The position numbers were made by a program, and so were the translations under genes. Source: Alentia gelatinosa (taxonomy: Eukaryota > Annelida > Polychaeta > Phyllodocida > Polynoidae). From it: a DNA stretch of 64,000 nt. Where the stretch lies: positions 14,111,088-14,175,087 of the forward strand of contig OX465579.1 of NCBI GenBank assembly GCA_950022655.1, in the 5' to 3' direction. Shown here one piece after another: positions 58,801-64,000 of this stretch (positions within the stretch are counted from its first letter, which is position 1; every line of letters starts with the position of its first letter). The notes under the pieces were generated by a model. It worked only from the letters and a program-made list of their open reading frames with translations, was not told where the DNA came from and did not search any database.

Positions 58801-61800
58801 CTGACGTCCACAATTCCTCCACATGGTCATCGTCTGGCCCTAACTCACTCTTGGTGGATCAAGGCCTTGGGCAGTAATTTTTCCAAGCCTCACTTTGACT
58901 TTCTTTTACTGGTACATAATGTCCCTCTAATACAGTAACATATGCCTGCATACGTCATATATACACCATGTTCCTGTGTAGTACACAGCAGATTGCACAT
59001 TCTCTCAAGATAATAAAATCTGCCCGACGGCCAGTCTCATTTTTGTACAGTAAAACCCCACTTCCAGGAGACCCCGCTTAAGGGTTTATTATAGTTATTA
59101 CTATTTATTATATATCCAAAATCGATAAAATCTTACCATATATTGGCATAGAAGACATGTCTACGTGAAAGCCCACACACTGCTGATGTTTCAACGTGTG
59201 CAGTATAACAGTGTACCATGTAGCTTGTGGACCTTATTACTTCGGTATCTAAAAAGTTTAACATCATACATAACTTACTGCCCTCTGTTTGTTTTTCTTA
59301 TAGATTCAACACTAAGGCAGGACTTATAAATGCGAATGCCTACGTAACTAACACAATTCATTTAATCATCAAAAAGGATTGCACACCAATATTGACGACC
59401 TGTAGCCTTTTCATAATGTCAAAATGGAAAGCTCTCTCGTCTGATTTATATCAACCCTCTCACCTTCTGCCCATCAGGTGGGAGTCTATTACTGCCAGAG
59501 TTAATTTTTATACGTGGACTAGATAGTGTCTGCAGTGTGGCCAAAATACATGGCGTAGGCCTACTACTGTCCTTCGACGTCTCGAGCGCCTTTAAAGACA
59601 AAATTAATCCTGGTAGTTGAGTGATTTCTAAATTCTATTGATTTTTGCAAATAACTCTGGATAATACAAGTTTCATGTATAAGCAAACAGAAAATGTTAA
59701 ACTTCTATGGGAAAGCCATCTGAAAAGATAAGTGCTTAACTTTTGGTGTCTATGGGAAACTGCAATATTTTGACTTCGAGGCTAGATGACACTGATGATC
59801 TATTGCTATCTTCAAATAATTCGGGATTCTGATAGTTGGGAACATCCGCAAATGAGAAATGCTAAAAAAGTTATTGGTTACCTTATTCAAAATGTAAAAT
59901 GCTGCCATTTGGCATCATTCGGCCATGGTTGGAAATTCTAAATTGGCATCATTAATAAGAACATCTACTAATGCCTATCGTCATATCTGTTGCTTGAGTT
60001 GCGGATGGAGCCGGAACTGTTTTCAATTCCTAGACGTTGATTGGCTACTTTGTTCCTAACGCAATAAATGAGAACTACCCAACTCATATGGATTTCAGGA
60101 ATACTTACTATGTGGATAGGATGGATACAATATGTTTGACAATACCATTTTCATCAAGAATAACATTTTATCTCACCCCTGGTATTTTTGTCCCATAGGC
60201 TTAACATCGGGAACACGTTCTTCATACAAGTCTTGCAGTCCATTCTCCATGGTCTATATCCTGTGCATCATCCATTGTTTTAGTGTGTGTATGGGTGAGA
60301 TAAATACAGATAGCATCCCATTTTGGCCAAAGTTATTGTTCTCCAACTCGTTTGAATGCTTCATGATATTCACTCGGCTGTCGCTTCGTTCATATCACAC
60401 CACATCAAGCTCATTGAGAATGACAACTTTAACCAAAACCTATTGTTTCTTCCTTAATCCTTAATGATATGAGTTCGTCAGGTACAATTGATATCATCAA
60501 ACATAAAAATGAAATATTGACAACTTGTTCATAAATCACATGTTGATCGTAATTTATTTTGTTTATAATATCCACAGAAATAAACTCTCAGGATAAAAAC
60601 GGCAACACACCGCTACACATTGCTGTGGAGAAGGCACAGACTAAAGGTGTGACCTATCTCCTGGAGCATGCCTGCAAACCTGACCTCCAAAACACCAAGG
60701 GCATGGCTCCCATACATGCCGCCGTGGAGTTCAGTCAATCCAAAGTGATTGAGGTAAGTCGCACCTCTCAAGACAAATGCCGGTATTTAGGTAATTTCTA
60801 AATTCTATAGATTTTTTTTGCAAATAGCTCTGGATAATATAAGTTCCATATATCAGCAAATAGAAAATGCTAAAAAATTGGCATGTCAACATGATAACTT
60901 CTATGGGAAGGCCATCTGAAAAGATAAGTGCTTAAGTATTGGTGTCTATGCAATATGTTGCAATAGACACCAATTAAACATCTACGCATTGTTTCTATGA
61001 TGTCAGAAACCATTACCATTGATTTGGCGACAAACGAACGGTAATTTTTCTCAGACGAGACATCCTAACGGAGTTTCTATGTTCCTAAATCGGTGGACAA
61101 AAGTTTATCAACATGTTGATAAATCTAGTCGCCAACAAAGGAACGTTGCTAAATGGTGCTTGTTCCCAAATCCTAACTCTGTCGGGGTACATAATCGTAT
61201 AGGGCACATAGCCTATGATCCATGGGCGCCGCCATGACGCCCCCCGAGTAGGTGTTCTTCACTAAAGGAGGTGAAAAAGTAGCTGTTCTTCACTAATGGA
61301 GGTGCAAAAGAAGTGAGTGATAATTGGGAAATGTCACTTTCCTTGCCTTGCTCACATATGTAAATAGATTGTTCTATGTGACAAATATCATGTCCTGGGT
61401 TTTAGCATTATATCTTCCTGCTCTGGGATCGGTGTAGGGAGACAAAGGAACCTTGGTAAAACATTGAAAGGCAGCTGAATTTAGTAAGAACAAAGAGCCA
61501 GAACACAGGTTTGTCCCCCGACCACCTAGTGACTGCTTCATGAACTAACAATGGCTCTGTCCCCTATATCTGTAAGTGTAGACTGATTTGCTTAGGACTA
61601 ATATCCACCACCCCCTCTCCTCGATGTCCGCCAGTCTGCTGAAGGGTAACTCAATTTCAGCGACTCCTATACGATTTGGGAACTAATCATTCAACCATTA
61701 AGCCCAATGCCCATCTACCGATTGAGGGTTGAACGATTAGTTTGCAAATTGTATAGGAGTCGTTGAACTTATCCCAGGCAAATTACGTAACCCTTCGCTC

Positions 61801-64000
61801 GACCAGCGGACATCGAGGAGAGGGGGTTGTGGGTATTAGTATTAGGACATTTGAAGGAGTTCACTAATTGGTGGCTCACCCTTTCCTAGCTGTTCTACAT
61901 CTACCGACTACGGCCGACTCGGTTAGGATGCCTTGGCTGAGACAAATTACCGTCCGTTTGTCGCTGACAAAATGTTCCGAAATCGGTAGATGGGCATTGG
62001 GCTTTAATCGGTAGATGGGTATTGGGCTTTAAACCATTGATTACGGTAAAATAGACCCTTTGTGTTGGACATAAAAAGAGTCCCTCATGATATATCGTAT
62101 AATGTGAGAGTTCCCGGCTTTAATTAATTCAAGAAGATGGGTAATATGAGTGAACTACCTTACTATTGACGAAGCGGTCTCCGTTCGTGGTCTGTCGTCA
62201 GGTATATGCAGATAAAACCGGATGCCCATCTACAGATTTAGGGTTGAACGATTAGTTCCCGAACCATATAGGAGTCGGCCACCTTGTCGCAGGCAAATTA
62301 CGTAACCCCTTGCTCGATCCGCACACTCATAAATCGGTGTATGGTCCACTAATCGCTGGGGGAGGGCAAAAACCAAAGAAACCAAGTGTTCACTAATCGC
62401 TGGGTAGCCTTGCCTAGCTGTCCTACATCTACCGACTCTGTTAGGATGGCTCGGCTGAGACAAATTACCCTCCGTTCGTCGCTGACAAACGTACATATAT
62501 GTTCCGAAATCGGTAGATGGGCATTGGGCTTAAATCTCTGATGTCACTCTATTTGAAGGCATTGCTTGGCTCTGGAAAGATTGACGTGAATCTCCAGGAC
62601 GTAGAAGGTTCCACGCCACTGCATTATGCCGCCATGTCTGACAATGGACCGTGTGCTGAAGTCTTGGTAAGTCAAAATAAAAAAATCGGTATCACATTTA
62701 CATAAATGAACTGGTGAATGTTAACATGAACTGGCATGGGGAGATGTGTTCCGTCCACATTGGAATGATAAAGGATCCCTGATGGTATTTATACAATTTT
62801 ATATCCAAGTATCCACAGTAAGGCCTGGCGTCCACCTACCACTACGATAGAAATTTAGACCTACCAATATGGCACCGATACAAAAAGCAAATAGCGGAGA
62901 CATATCGGAAAGGTGCAAAATCCTAGACAAATGTCTAGATATGCCAATCCACCACGCATCGTAAGTTTTTTTAGGTGTCTAATCACAGAAACATGTTCAA
63001 CGTGTGTATACGATTTGATGTGTTTTCTGTACTTGAACAGTCATGTCTTCATAAATAGAAATGATAAGAAAATCGCCAAGAAAACCTGAAACATATTTTC
63101 TCAGGTGTTACCCAAATGAATTTTGATCACTACATTTTTTTGGCCACTGGAGCCTACAGAATACAGGGGCTTGCTCTCTAGGTATATCCTCCAGGATGAA
63201 TAAAAACTGAAAAAGAAATATTGTACCCAAGATTGCTGAGAAAAATGTAATCTCCCCACCACTCTCACTTCTGTACGCAATAGAACAAATAAGGAGAATT
63301 TATAAGCAAAATTTCCAAAATATTTGATCCCCATACCCCCTCAGTGCGTGCATACTTTATATAAATGGCCCCTAATATTTCAGATTTCAGGAAACAAAGC
63401 ATACATTTCCGAAATTCTAGCATCTGTGATTCCCTTGATTTTGGTAGCTCATTTTGATAGTTTACAGCTGTCATCTTGTGACCATCCCACACACTAGTCT
63501 ATGGAATCATTTACATTGTATTCGATCTGCTCGTTTGCAAATATGGTATGCTACTCAATCGATTATATCCACAATAAGAATGTATTAATAATCCAGAGGG
63601 ACCGGACGAAAGAACGGTTTATCTGAGTCCGGATATCCTTCTGATGTAAAGCCTATAAGACAGCGACCCGACCATTATGCCCGATCACACCTTTGCCGGA
63701 CGAATCCGTCGGGTCGGTCAGAATTGTGTCGCTGTACGCACTTCACAGACCCGATTTTAATCGGGTCGGGCATTACTAGCATAGGGGTAATGACCGACTC
63801 TGCCCGACTTTAATCTTGTCGCTGTATGCACTTCACCGACTGTTCCCGATTCTGAGAAAGCCGTTTCAACAGCGATGCTACCACTCCCCTAGTCCGATTT
63901 ACAAGTGCCTTATACCGATTTGTAGGGGAGACAGAGGCAATGATGAATCTGAAAACCGATTTCCAATATCTTAATCGGATCTAAAGTTATTAAACTTTGA
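37994..64000 (+). CDS. TRPA1: TRPA1-type ankyrin/TRP cation channel, 5' part of the gene (runs off the right edge)
   Basis: Four exons (37994-38275, 45085-45241, 60578-60753, 62559-62666) join with matching phases into 241 codons. The product begins a TRPA1 channel, a plasma-membrane cation channel gated by electrophiles, temperature or other noxious cues, with a long cytosolic ankyrin array before six membrane helices. Seen here: AASGNMREFERLYNADNSRL (residues 96-115), then ankyrin repeats at about 119-151 (GQTVFHHAA), 152-184 (GNTPLHIAV) and 185-218 (GMAPIHAAV), and a fourth starting at 219 (GSTPLHYAA). Order and wording follow insect and vertebrate TRPA1 closely; the wording around residues 95-146 is closest to the insect type. 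The membrane part is outside the window. Introns are 6.8, 15.3 and 1.8 kb, full of small transposons. Confidence 0.85.
38284..38520 (-). mobile_element. tRNA-derived SINE, inserted at the TRPA1 exon-1 donor
   Basis: Read on the - strand, the head has an A-box-like TGGTCAGGGTGTTCGCC and a B-box GGGTTCAAACCCC, then GGTCGGGTCATACCAAAGAC, a body, and an A-rich end (CCCAAAAAAAAAAAAAGG). It is bounded by a 7-bp direct repeat TGGGTCC (38277-38283 and 38521-38527), a target site duplication. The left copy includes the T of the exon's GT donor. Confidence 0.88.
38528..38834 (+). mobile_element. Fold-back element, family 1 (TRPA1 intron 1)
   Basis: Hairpin arms TTTTAATCTTGGCCAC and complement surround the loop CTAGGCAAAGCTGAG (38599-38613). 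The tail runs TTTTATCCTATCCC to AGGGGTAGGATAA and holds GTTAAGCCTATGGG. It is near-identical to 57928-58220. Confidence 0.85.
38842..39198. mobile_element. piggyBac-like MITE with GGCATT palindromes (TRPA1 intron 1)
   Basis: Ends AAACCCTTTCC and GAATGGGTTAA. Palindromic units GAATGCCTTGAGGCATTC (38919-38942) and AATGCCTGNAGGCATTTTG-type units (39090-39185) lie near each end. Confidence 0.65.
39638..39705. repeat. Dispersed repeat with TTCATCATTGATGAATGA palindrome
   Basis: GAGCAAATAGCATGTTCATC, then ATTGATGAATGAGC and AATTATAAATGAATAACAA. Related sequence is at 39525-39560 and 43900-43970, and inverted at 44760-44880. Confidence 0.6.
39716..40631. repeat. Tandem array of a TIR element, about 289-bp units
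   Basis: The word TGTATCGGTGCCATAT recurs at about 39714, 39993, 40282 and 40571, giving three full units and a partial one. Units differ by only a few bases. At each junction GTAGGTGGACGCCGGGCCT meets AGGCCTGGCGTCCACCTAC, the two inverted ends of the PIF/Harbinger-like MITE found singly at 43457, 52662 and 54423. Confidence 0.9.
40832..41108. mobile_element. TIR element (GTGCACACCCCTCTC ends)
   Basis: Inverted ends of about 45 bases, including AAGATCTCACACTCTCTAAG and ATACCACTTAGAGAGTG, with an unrelated middle. No other copy seen in the window. Confidence 0.75.
41110..42420. other. TRPA1 intron 1, mostly unassigned
   Basis: Only the short TIR element at 41524-41577 is recognised. The remainder is AT-rich without coding signal. 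Confidence 0.4.
41524..41577. mobile_element. Miniature TIR pair, CTGGGAGCTGTTTCAAAA
   Basis: Only 54 bases. Two perfect 18-base inverted ends surround CGTGGGTTAAGTCTATGG; a deletion derivative of the 14178-14416 element. Confidence 0.78.
42456..42740 (-). mobile_element. Fold-back element, family 1, nested
   Basis: Inverted orientation: tail TTTATCCTACCCC...GGGTAGGATAAA first, then a hairpin with arms TTTCATATAATTGTTTACAT and complement around CTCAGCTTCGCTTCG (42661-42675). Confidence 0.78.
42802..43096. mobile_element. TIR element (GGAGACACACCAAGCGAG ends), nested
   Basis: Ends AAGCCGGAGACACACCAAG and CTTGGTGTGTCTCCG are flanked by TAA and TTA. The interior has GGAATCGCCAAAACGAAAT-like and GTATTGGCGATTCC pairing. 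Confidence 0.75.
43457..43739. mobile_element. PIF/Harbinger-like MITE (GGCCCGGCGTCCACC ends)
   Basis: Inverted ends GGCCCGGCGTCCACCTACT and its complement lie between TAA and TTA. The interior has GATATGGCACCGATAC and ATGTCTAGACAT words. Same family as the 39.7-kb array. Confidence 0.85.
43985..44280 (-). mobile_element. Fold-back element, family 1
   Basis: Inverted orientation: ATTTATCTCACCCCTGG with CCATAGACTTAACATTGGG, ending GTGAAGGGTGAGATGAA, then a hairpin with arms CCCATCTTGTTTGAATTGC and complement around AAGTGGCTTAACCTTG. Confidence 0.72.
44310..44710. mobile_element. Long fold-back element (TGCACCTAATCAACCT ends)
   Basis: Inverted arms of about 130 bases share TGGTCATGGTCAGCT, CTTGAGGTATTTCAG and GATTCGAACC-like words. 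The loop (44470-44590) is related to 15690-15770. Confidence 0.7.
44760..44880 (-). repeat. Double copy of the CATTCATCAATGATGAACAT repeat
   Basis: Two 60-base units in tandem with CTCATTCATCAATGA and AACATACCATTTG; reverse orientation of 39638-39705. Confidence 0.6.
45085..45241 (+). CDS. TRPA1-like gene, second exon (start of ankyrin domain)
   Basis: Acceptor CTATCGTCAG, donor GGAG|GTACAC; phase 0 in, phase 1 out. Encodes AASGNMREFERLYNADNSRL and the first ankyrin repeat DSKGQTVFHHAATKSRTNIM. Very close to invertebrate TRPA1 at the same place. Confidence 0.9.
45417..45785. mobile_element. TIR element (ACCTGTTTCACTAGTTTCGTGAC ends), copy 1
   Basis: ACCTGTTTCAGTAGTTTCG opens and CGAAACTAGTGAAACAGGT closes it. 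A middle segment has CAACAGCGGCACCAACAGTG. Confidence 0.82.
45786..46085. mobile_element. TIR element (CTGTTTCACTAGTTTCG ends), copy 2, directly abutting copy 1
   Basis: CTTGTTTCACTAGTTTCGTG to ACTAGTGAAACAGG, with CATGTCTAGATGGCGTCTAG near the left end and an extra internal AACTAGTCCAGG. Confidence 0.78.
46090..46690. other. TRPA1 intron 2, no gene recognised
   Basis: 46495-46590 has GATACGGAG and CTCCGTA words with CTAAGCCTATGGAG, probably the tail of the fold-back that follows. Confidence 0.4.
46692..46837. mobile_element. Near-perfect fold-back with about 65-base arms
   Basis: ATTACCATAATTTCGATCTG, GTGGCCGTATTCTCC and TAGTTGACGC are each answered by the complement after the loop CCTCGCTGTCGCTCGG. 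A (TA)n tract follows at 46857-46894. Confidence 0.8.
46857..46894. repeat. (TA)n microsatellite
   Basis: About 38 bases of alternating TA. Confidence 0.95.
46895..48000. other. TRPA1 intron 2, unassigned DNA with an inverted pair
   Basis: GTGCCAAAATCGGTTACCCT (47507-47526) and its complement at 47771-47790, followed by AAATGGTAATTATCGCCCAC and complement, define an inverted-repeat element of about 285 bases (47505-47795). The rest is unassigned. Confidence 0.55.
48001..48294. mobile_element. TIR element (ACCTGTTTCAGTAGTTTCG ends), copy 3
   Basis: Same ends as the pair at 45417-46085, CATGTCTAGATGGCGTCTGT at the left and GTCTGTCTAGGCCTAATG at the right. Confidence 0.8.
48475..48675. repeat. 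Second copy of the 35285-35485 repeat
   Basis: ATGAGATTCTGTTCTTTG, GTGTTCCAGTACCGAATC and CAACAGGATTTG in order. Confidence 0.6.
48975..49960. repeat. Locally duplicated segments of unknown type
   Basis: CCAAGCAGTAATTAATCAAA, GGTCGCGCACGAATACAAT (48978-49065) recurs at 49798-49865. GTGATTCTGATACCGGTAGA (49662) recurs at 49872. GATCGCTGCAAGACGTC (49757) recurs as GATCGCCGCAAGACGTC at 49925. The open frame 49012-49284 lies partly in this repeat and is not supported as a gene. Confidence 0.5.
50001..50463. mobile_element. PIF/Harbinger-like TIR element, CTACGACAAGGC-rich
   Basis: Left GGGGGGCGTCCAACAACC and right TTGGTGGACGCCCGCC, flanked by TAA and TTAA. The interior is packed with CTACGACAAGGC and CTGTCGGGGGCC words on both strands, with a central palindrome ATCGAACATGTTCGAT (50213-50228). 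Confidence 0.8.
50831..51231. mobile_element. piggyBac-like MITE, TTAA-flanked
   Basis: CCCTTTCACAGC to GCGGCCGTTAAAGGG between TTAA at 50827-50830 and 51232-51235. The left half holds three units GGAGGATGCCTTAAGGCATT, each a hairpin. TTAA target duplications and CCCTTT ends are piggyBac traits. No transposase is present. Confidence 0.85.
51257..51583. mobile_element. PIF/Harbinger-like TIR element (CCCCCACCTACCACGAT ends)
   Basis: GGACCCCCACCTACCACGAT and ATCGTGGTAGGTGGGGGC as ends, TAA and TTAA outside, a central TTCCAACATGTTGGTAA (51383-51399), and repeated CTACGA and TATCGGGA words. Confidence 0.8.
52195..52493 (+). mobile_element. Fold-back element, family 1 (loop CGAGGTGACAGCCGAG)
   Basis: A hairpin with TCTCCACAAGTTTGATGTGG and GATATGAACGAGG arms surrounds the loop at 52271-52286, then a tail to CCAATGTTAAGCCTATGGG and ACCAGGGGTGATA. 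Same subfamily as 60166-60450. Confidence 0.65.
52662..52943. mobile_element. PIF/Harbinger-like MITE (GGCCCGGCGTCC ends)
   Basis: Flanked by TTA on both sides (52659-52661, 52944-52946). Inverted ends of the 39.7-kb array family, with GATATGGCACCGATTTTG and ATGTCTAGACA words inside. Confidence 0.86.
52950..54420. other. TRPA1 intron 2, no gene recognised
   Basis: Contains the dispersed repeat at 54000-54105 shared with 7375-7475. CTCTCAATAAAGCGACCACC (54304-54323) resembles the edge of a TIR repeat. Confidence 0.4.
54423..54705. mobile_element. PIF/Harbinger-like MITE, TAA-flanked
   Basis: GGTCCGGCGTCCACC to GGTGGACGCTGGGCC, TAA at 54420-54422 and 54706-54708. Confidence 0.88.
54784..55057. 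mobile_element. PIF/Harbinger-like MITE
   Basis: GGCCTGGCGTCCACC to GGACGCCGGGCC, between TAA and TTA. Its last 75 bases are repeated directly after it at about 55077-55150 (period 90). Confidence 0.85.
55571..55843. mobile_element. PIF/Harbinger-like MITE, left end clipped
   Basis: Starts GTCCACCTACTACGATAG (outer GGCCCGGC lost) and ends GGTGGACGCCGAGCC, then TTA. Confidence 0.82.
55847..56070. mobile_element. TIR element (AAGGCGTATCCCACTATCACG ends)
   Basis: AAGGCGTATCCCACTATCAC and GTGATAGTGGGATACCCCTT as ends. GATAGCCTTACGACAAGCG and TTTTTATCGGAA have complements on the other half. It shares the TTA with the MITE on its left and the TAA with the one on its right. Confidence 0.82.
56074..56506. 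mobile_element. PIF/Harbinger-like TIR element, CTACGACAAGGC-rich
   Basis: GGGGGGCGTCCACCAACCAC to GTGGTTGGTGGACGCCCCCC, central palindrome AAAATCGAACACGTTCGATT (56282-56301 and on). Same family as 50001-50463. Confidence 0.85.
56511..56756. mobile_element. Related TIR element, partly decayed
   Basis: CCCTCCCACCTACTACGATT at the left, a perfect palindrome CGAAATTCAAACATGTTTGA... (56701-56726) and repeated GTCGCCGACAAACT words. The right end is unclear. Confidence 0.5.
56760..57510. other. TRPA1 intron 2, no gene recognised
   Basis: GTTTAATCATTTAATGAATG is repeated at 56909 and 56946 (also near 53936), a short dispersed repeat. (TA)n at about 57430-57455. Confidence 0.4.
57514..57830. mobile_element. 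piggyBac-like MITE, TTAA-flanked
   Basis: CCCTTTAAGGGCGG to GGCCATCCTTAAAGGG between TTAA at 57510-57513 and 57831-57834. GATGCCTTAAGG and GATGCCTAAAGGCATCAT lie near the left end. Confidence 0.83.
57928..58220 (+). mobile_element. Fold-back element, family 1 (TRPA1 intron 2)
   Basis: Loop TGAGGCGAAGCCGAG (57999-58013). Arms and tail nearly identical to 38528-38834. Confidence 0.85.
58591..58861. mobile_element. TIR element (TGATCCACCAA ends), GC-rich
   Basis: TGATCCACCAAATCG to CTTGGTGGATCA, with GGCCAGAGGCGGCCGGCCG, GGCCGATGCTGGCCGAT and a middle TGATCCACCAGG. Only one copy seen. Confidence 0.6.
58862..59590. other. TRPA1 intron 2, no gene recognised
   Basis: A fragment TACAGTAAAACCCCACTTCC at 59047-59066 is the end of the TACAGTAAAACCCC family. 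The open frame 59227-59526 has no recognisable motif. Confidence 0.4.
59595..59920 (+). mobile_element. MITE, uninterrupted copy of the one split at 33 kb
   Basis: Order: GATTTCTAAATTCTATTG, AACTCTGGATAATACAAG, TTCTATGGGAAAGCCATC, GTGTCTATGGGAAACTGC, TAGATGACACTGATGATC, GAGAAATGCTAAAAAAG. A shorter copy is at 60764-60960. Confidence 0.7.
60166..60450 (-). mobile_element. Fold-back element, family 1
   Basis: Inverted orientation: TTTATCTCACCCCTGG, CCATAGGCTTAACAT, later GGGTGAGATAAA, then a hairpin with TTCTCCAACTCGTTTG and complement around CTCGGCTGTCGCTTCG (60373-60388). Confidence 0.68.
60578..60753 (+). CDS. TRPA1-like gene, third exon (ankyrin repeats 2-3)
   Basis: Acceptor TATCCACAG, donor GAG|GTAAGT. 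The split codon restores Glu-147, then INSQDKNGNTPLHIAVEKAQ and KGMAPIHAAVEFSQ, canonical ankyrin TPLH and APIH helices in the TRPA1 order. Phase 1 in, phase 0 out. Confidence 0.92.
60764..60960 (+). repeat. Short copy of the 59595-59920 MITE
   Basis: AATTTCTAAATTCTATAG, TAGCTCTGGATAATATAAG and TTCTATGGGAAGGCCATC directly downstream of exon 3 (starts about 10 bases after the donor). Confidence 0.65.
61010..62032. mobile_element. Cluster of TIR elements with AATCGGTAGATGGGCATT ends
   Basis: The left part (61010-61250) has GGCGACAAACGAACGGTAAT and the palindrome TTTATCAACATGTTGATAAA (61104-61123). Around 61640-61780 is CGACTCCTATACGATTTGGG and its complement around TTAAGCCCAATGCCCATC. Two copies of ATCGGTAGATGGGNATTGGG close it at 61982-62032. 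This fits one copy inserted into another. Confidence 0.65.
62222..62532. mobile_element. TIR element (GATGCCCATCTAC ends) next to TRPA1 exon 4
   Basis: GATGCCCATCTACAGATTTA at left, AATCGGTAGATGGGCATTGG at right. The middle has CACTAATCGCTGGG twice. It ends 27 bases before the exon at 62559. Confidence 0.78.
62559..62666 (+). CDS. TRPA1-like gene, fourth exon (ankyrin repeats 3-4)
   Basis: Acceptor CTCTATTTGAAG, donor TTG|GTAAGT; phase 0 to phase 0. Encodes ALLGSGKIDVNLQDVEGSTP and LHYAAMSDNGPCAEVL, matching the TRPA1 IDVN...G-x-T-A/P-LH pattern. The next exon lies outside the window or in the last 1.3 kb, where none is recognised. Confidence 0.9.
62822..63000. mobile_element. PIF/Harbinger-like MITE, right part missing
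   Basis: TAA then GGCCTGGCGTCCACC, CGATAGAAATTTAGACC and TGTCTAGATATGCC. Breaks off near AGAAACATGTTCAA. Confidence 0.75.
63005..63585. other. TRPA1 intron 4, no gene recognised
   Basis: AT-rich without splice-bordered open frame matching an ankyrin repeat. Confidence 0.4.
63590..64000. mobile_element. Partial TIR-type element at the right edge
   Basis: GACCCGACC, TCGGGTCGG and GACCGACTCTGCCCGAC words pair with each other (63660-63860). The last 110 bases (GGGGAGACAGAGGCAATGAT to AAGTTATTAAACTTTGA) match the middle of the 30789-31285 element. Confidence 0.6.

Noticed and set aside
58582..58830. GC-rich open frames on both strands near 58.6-58.8 kb
   Set aside because: They coincide with a TIR element with GGCCGATGCTGGCCGAT repeats.

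Overview
The window is animal (metazoan) genomic DNA. It is AT-rich, has short exons with GT/AG borders, introns up to about 15 kb, AATAAA signals and a dense load of transposons. The three recognisable genes, the LINE clades, a tRNA-derived SINE and the very many small inverted-repeat elements suggest a marine invertebrate, with a lophotrochozoan (mollusc or brachiopod-like) the best guess. The species cannot be fixed from the sequence alone.

Three host genes are visible, all on the + strand. (1) The last coding exon of a RidA/HRSP12-type imine deaminase lies at 2511-2576; the rest of that gene is to the left. (2) A complete-looking histamine N-methyltransferase-like gene has six coding exons between 16551 and 25656, predicted at 247 residues, with a SAM-binding LSIGPGTGEID motif. 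(3) The 5' part of a TRPA1-type ion channel gene has four exons at 37994-38275, 45085-45241, 60578-60753 and 62559-62666. They join in frame into 241 codons: a GC-rich N-terminal segment and the first ankyrin repeats. The gene runs off the right edge. No exon of one gene falls inside another, and nothing suggests co-regulation.

The rest, well over half, is transposon-derived. Retroelements: decayed non-LTR reverse transcriptases on the - strand (about 5.3-6.8 kb, 9.5-11.5 kb, 12.6-14.1 kb and 33.1-33.85 kb), a DIRS/Ty3-like RNase H relic (28.8-29.3 kb) and a SINE with target duplication at the TRPA1 exon-1 splice donor. Small DNA elements: TTAA-flanked piggyBac-like elements carrying small GGCAT palindromes; several TIR families flanked by TAA/TTA (PIF/Harbinger-like), including a roughly 289-bp tandem array at 39.7-40.6 kb and a contiguous cluster at 54.4-56.8 kb; a CACTAGTTTCGTGAC family; and a TACAGTAAAACCCC family.

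The most unusual signal is two families of fold-back elements. In each the hairpin loop is conserved (core CTCGGCTTYGCCTCG in one, GAYGCCNNAGGC in the other), and in the first a tail ending in TTATCYYACCCC is conserved too. The long hairpin arms differ from locus to locus yet stay self-complementary. Several otherwise unrelated TIR families also share a central ACATGT-core palindrome.
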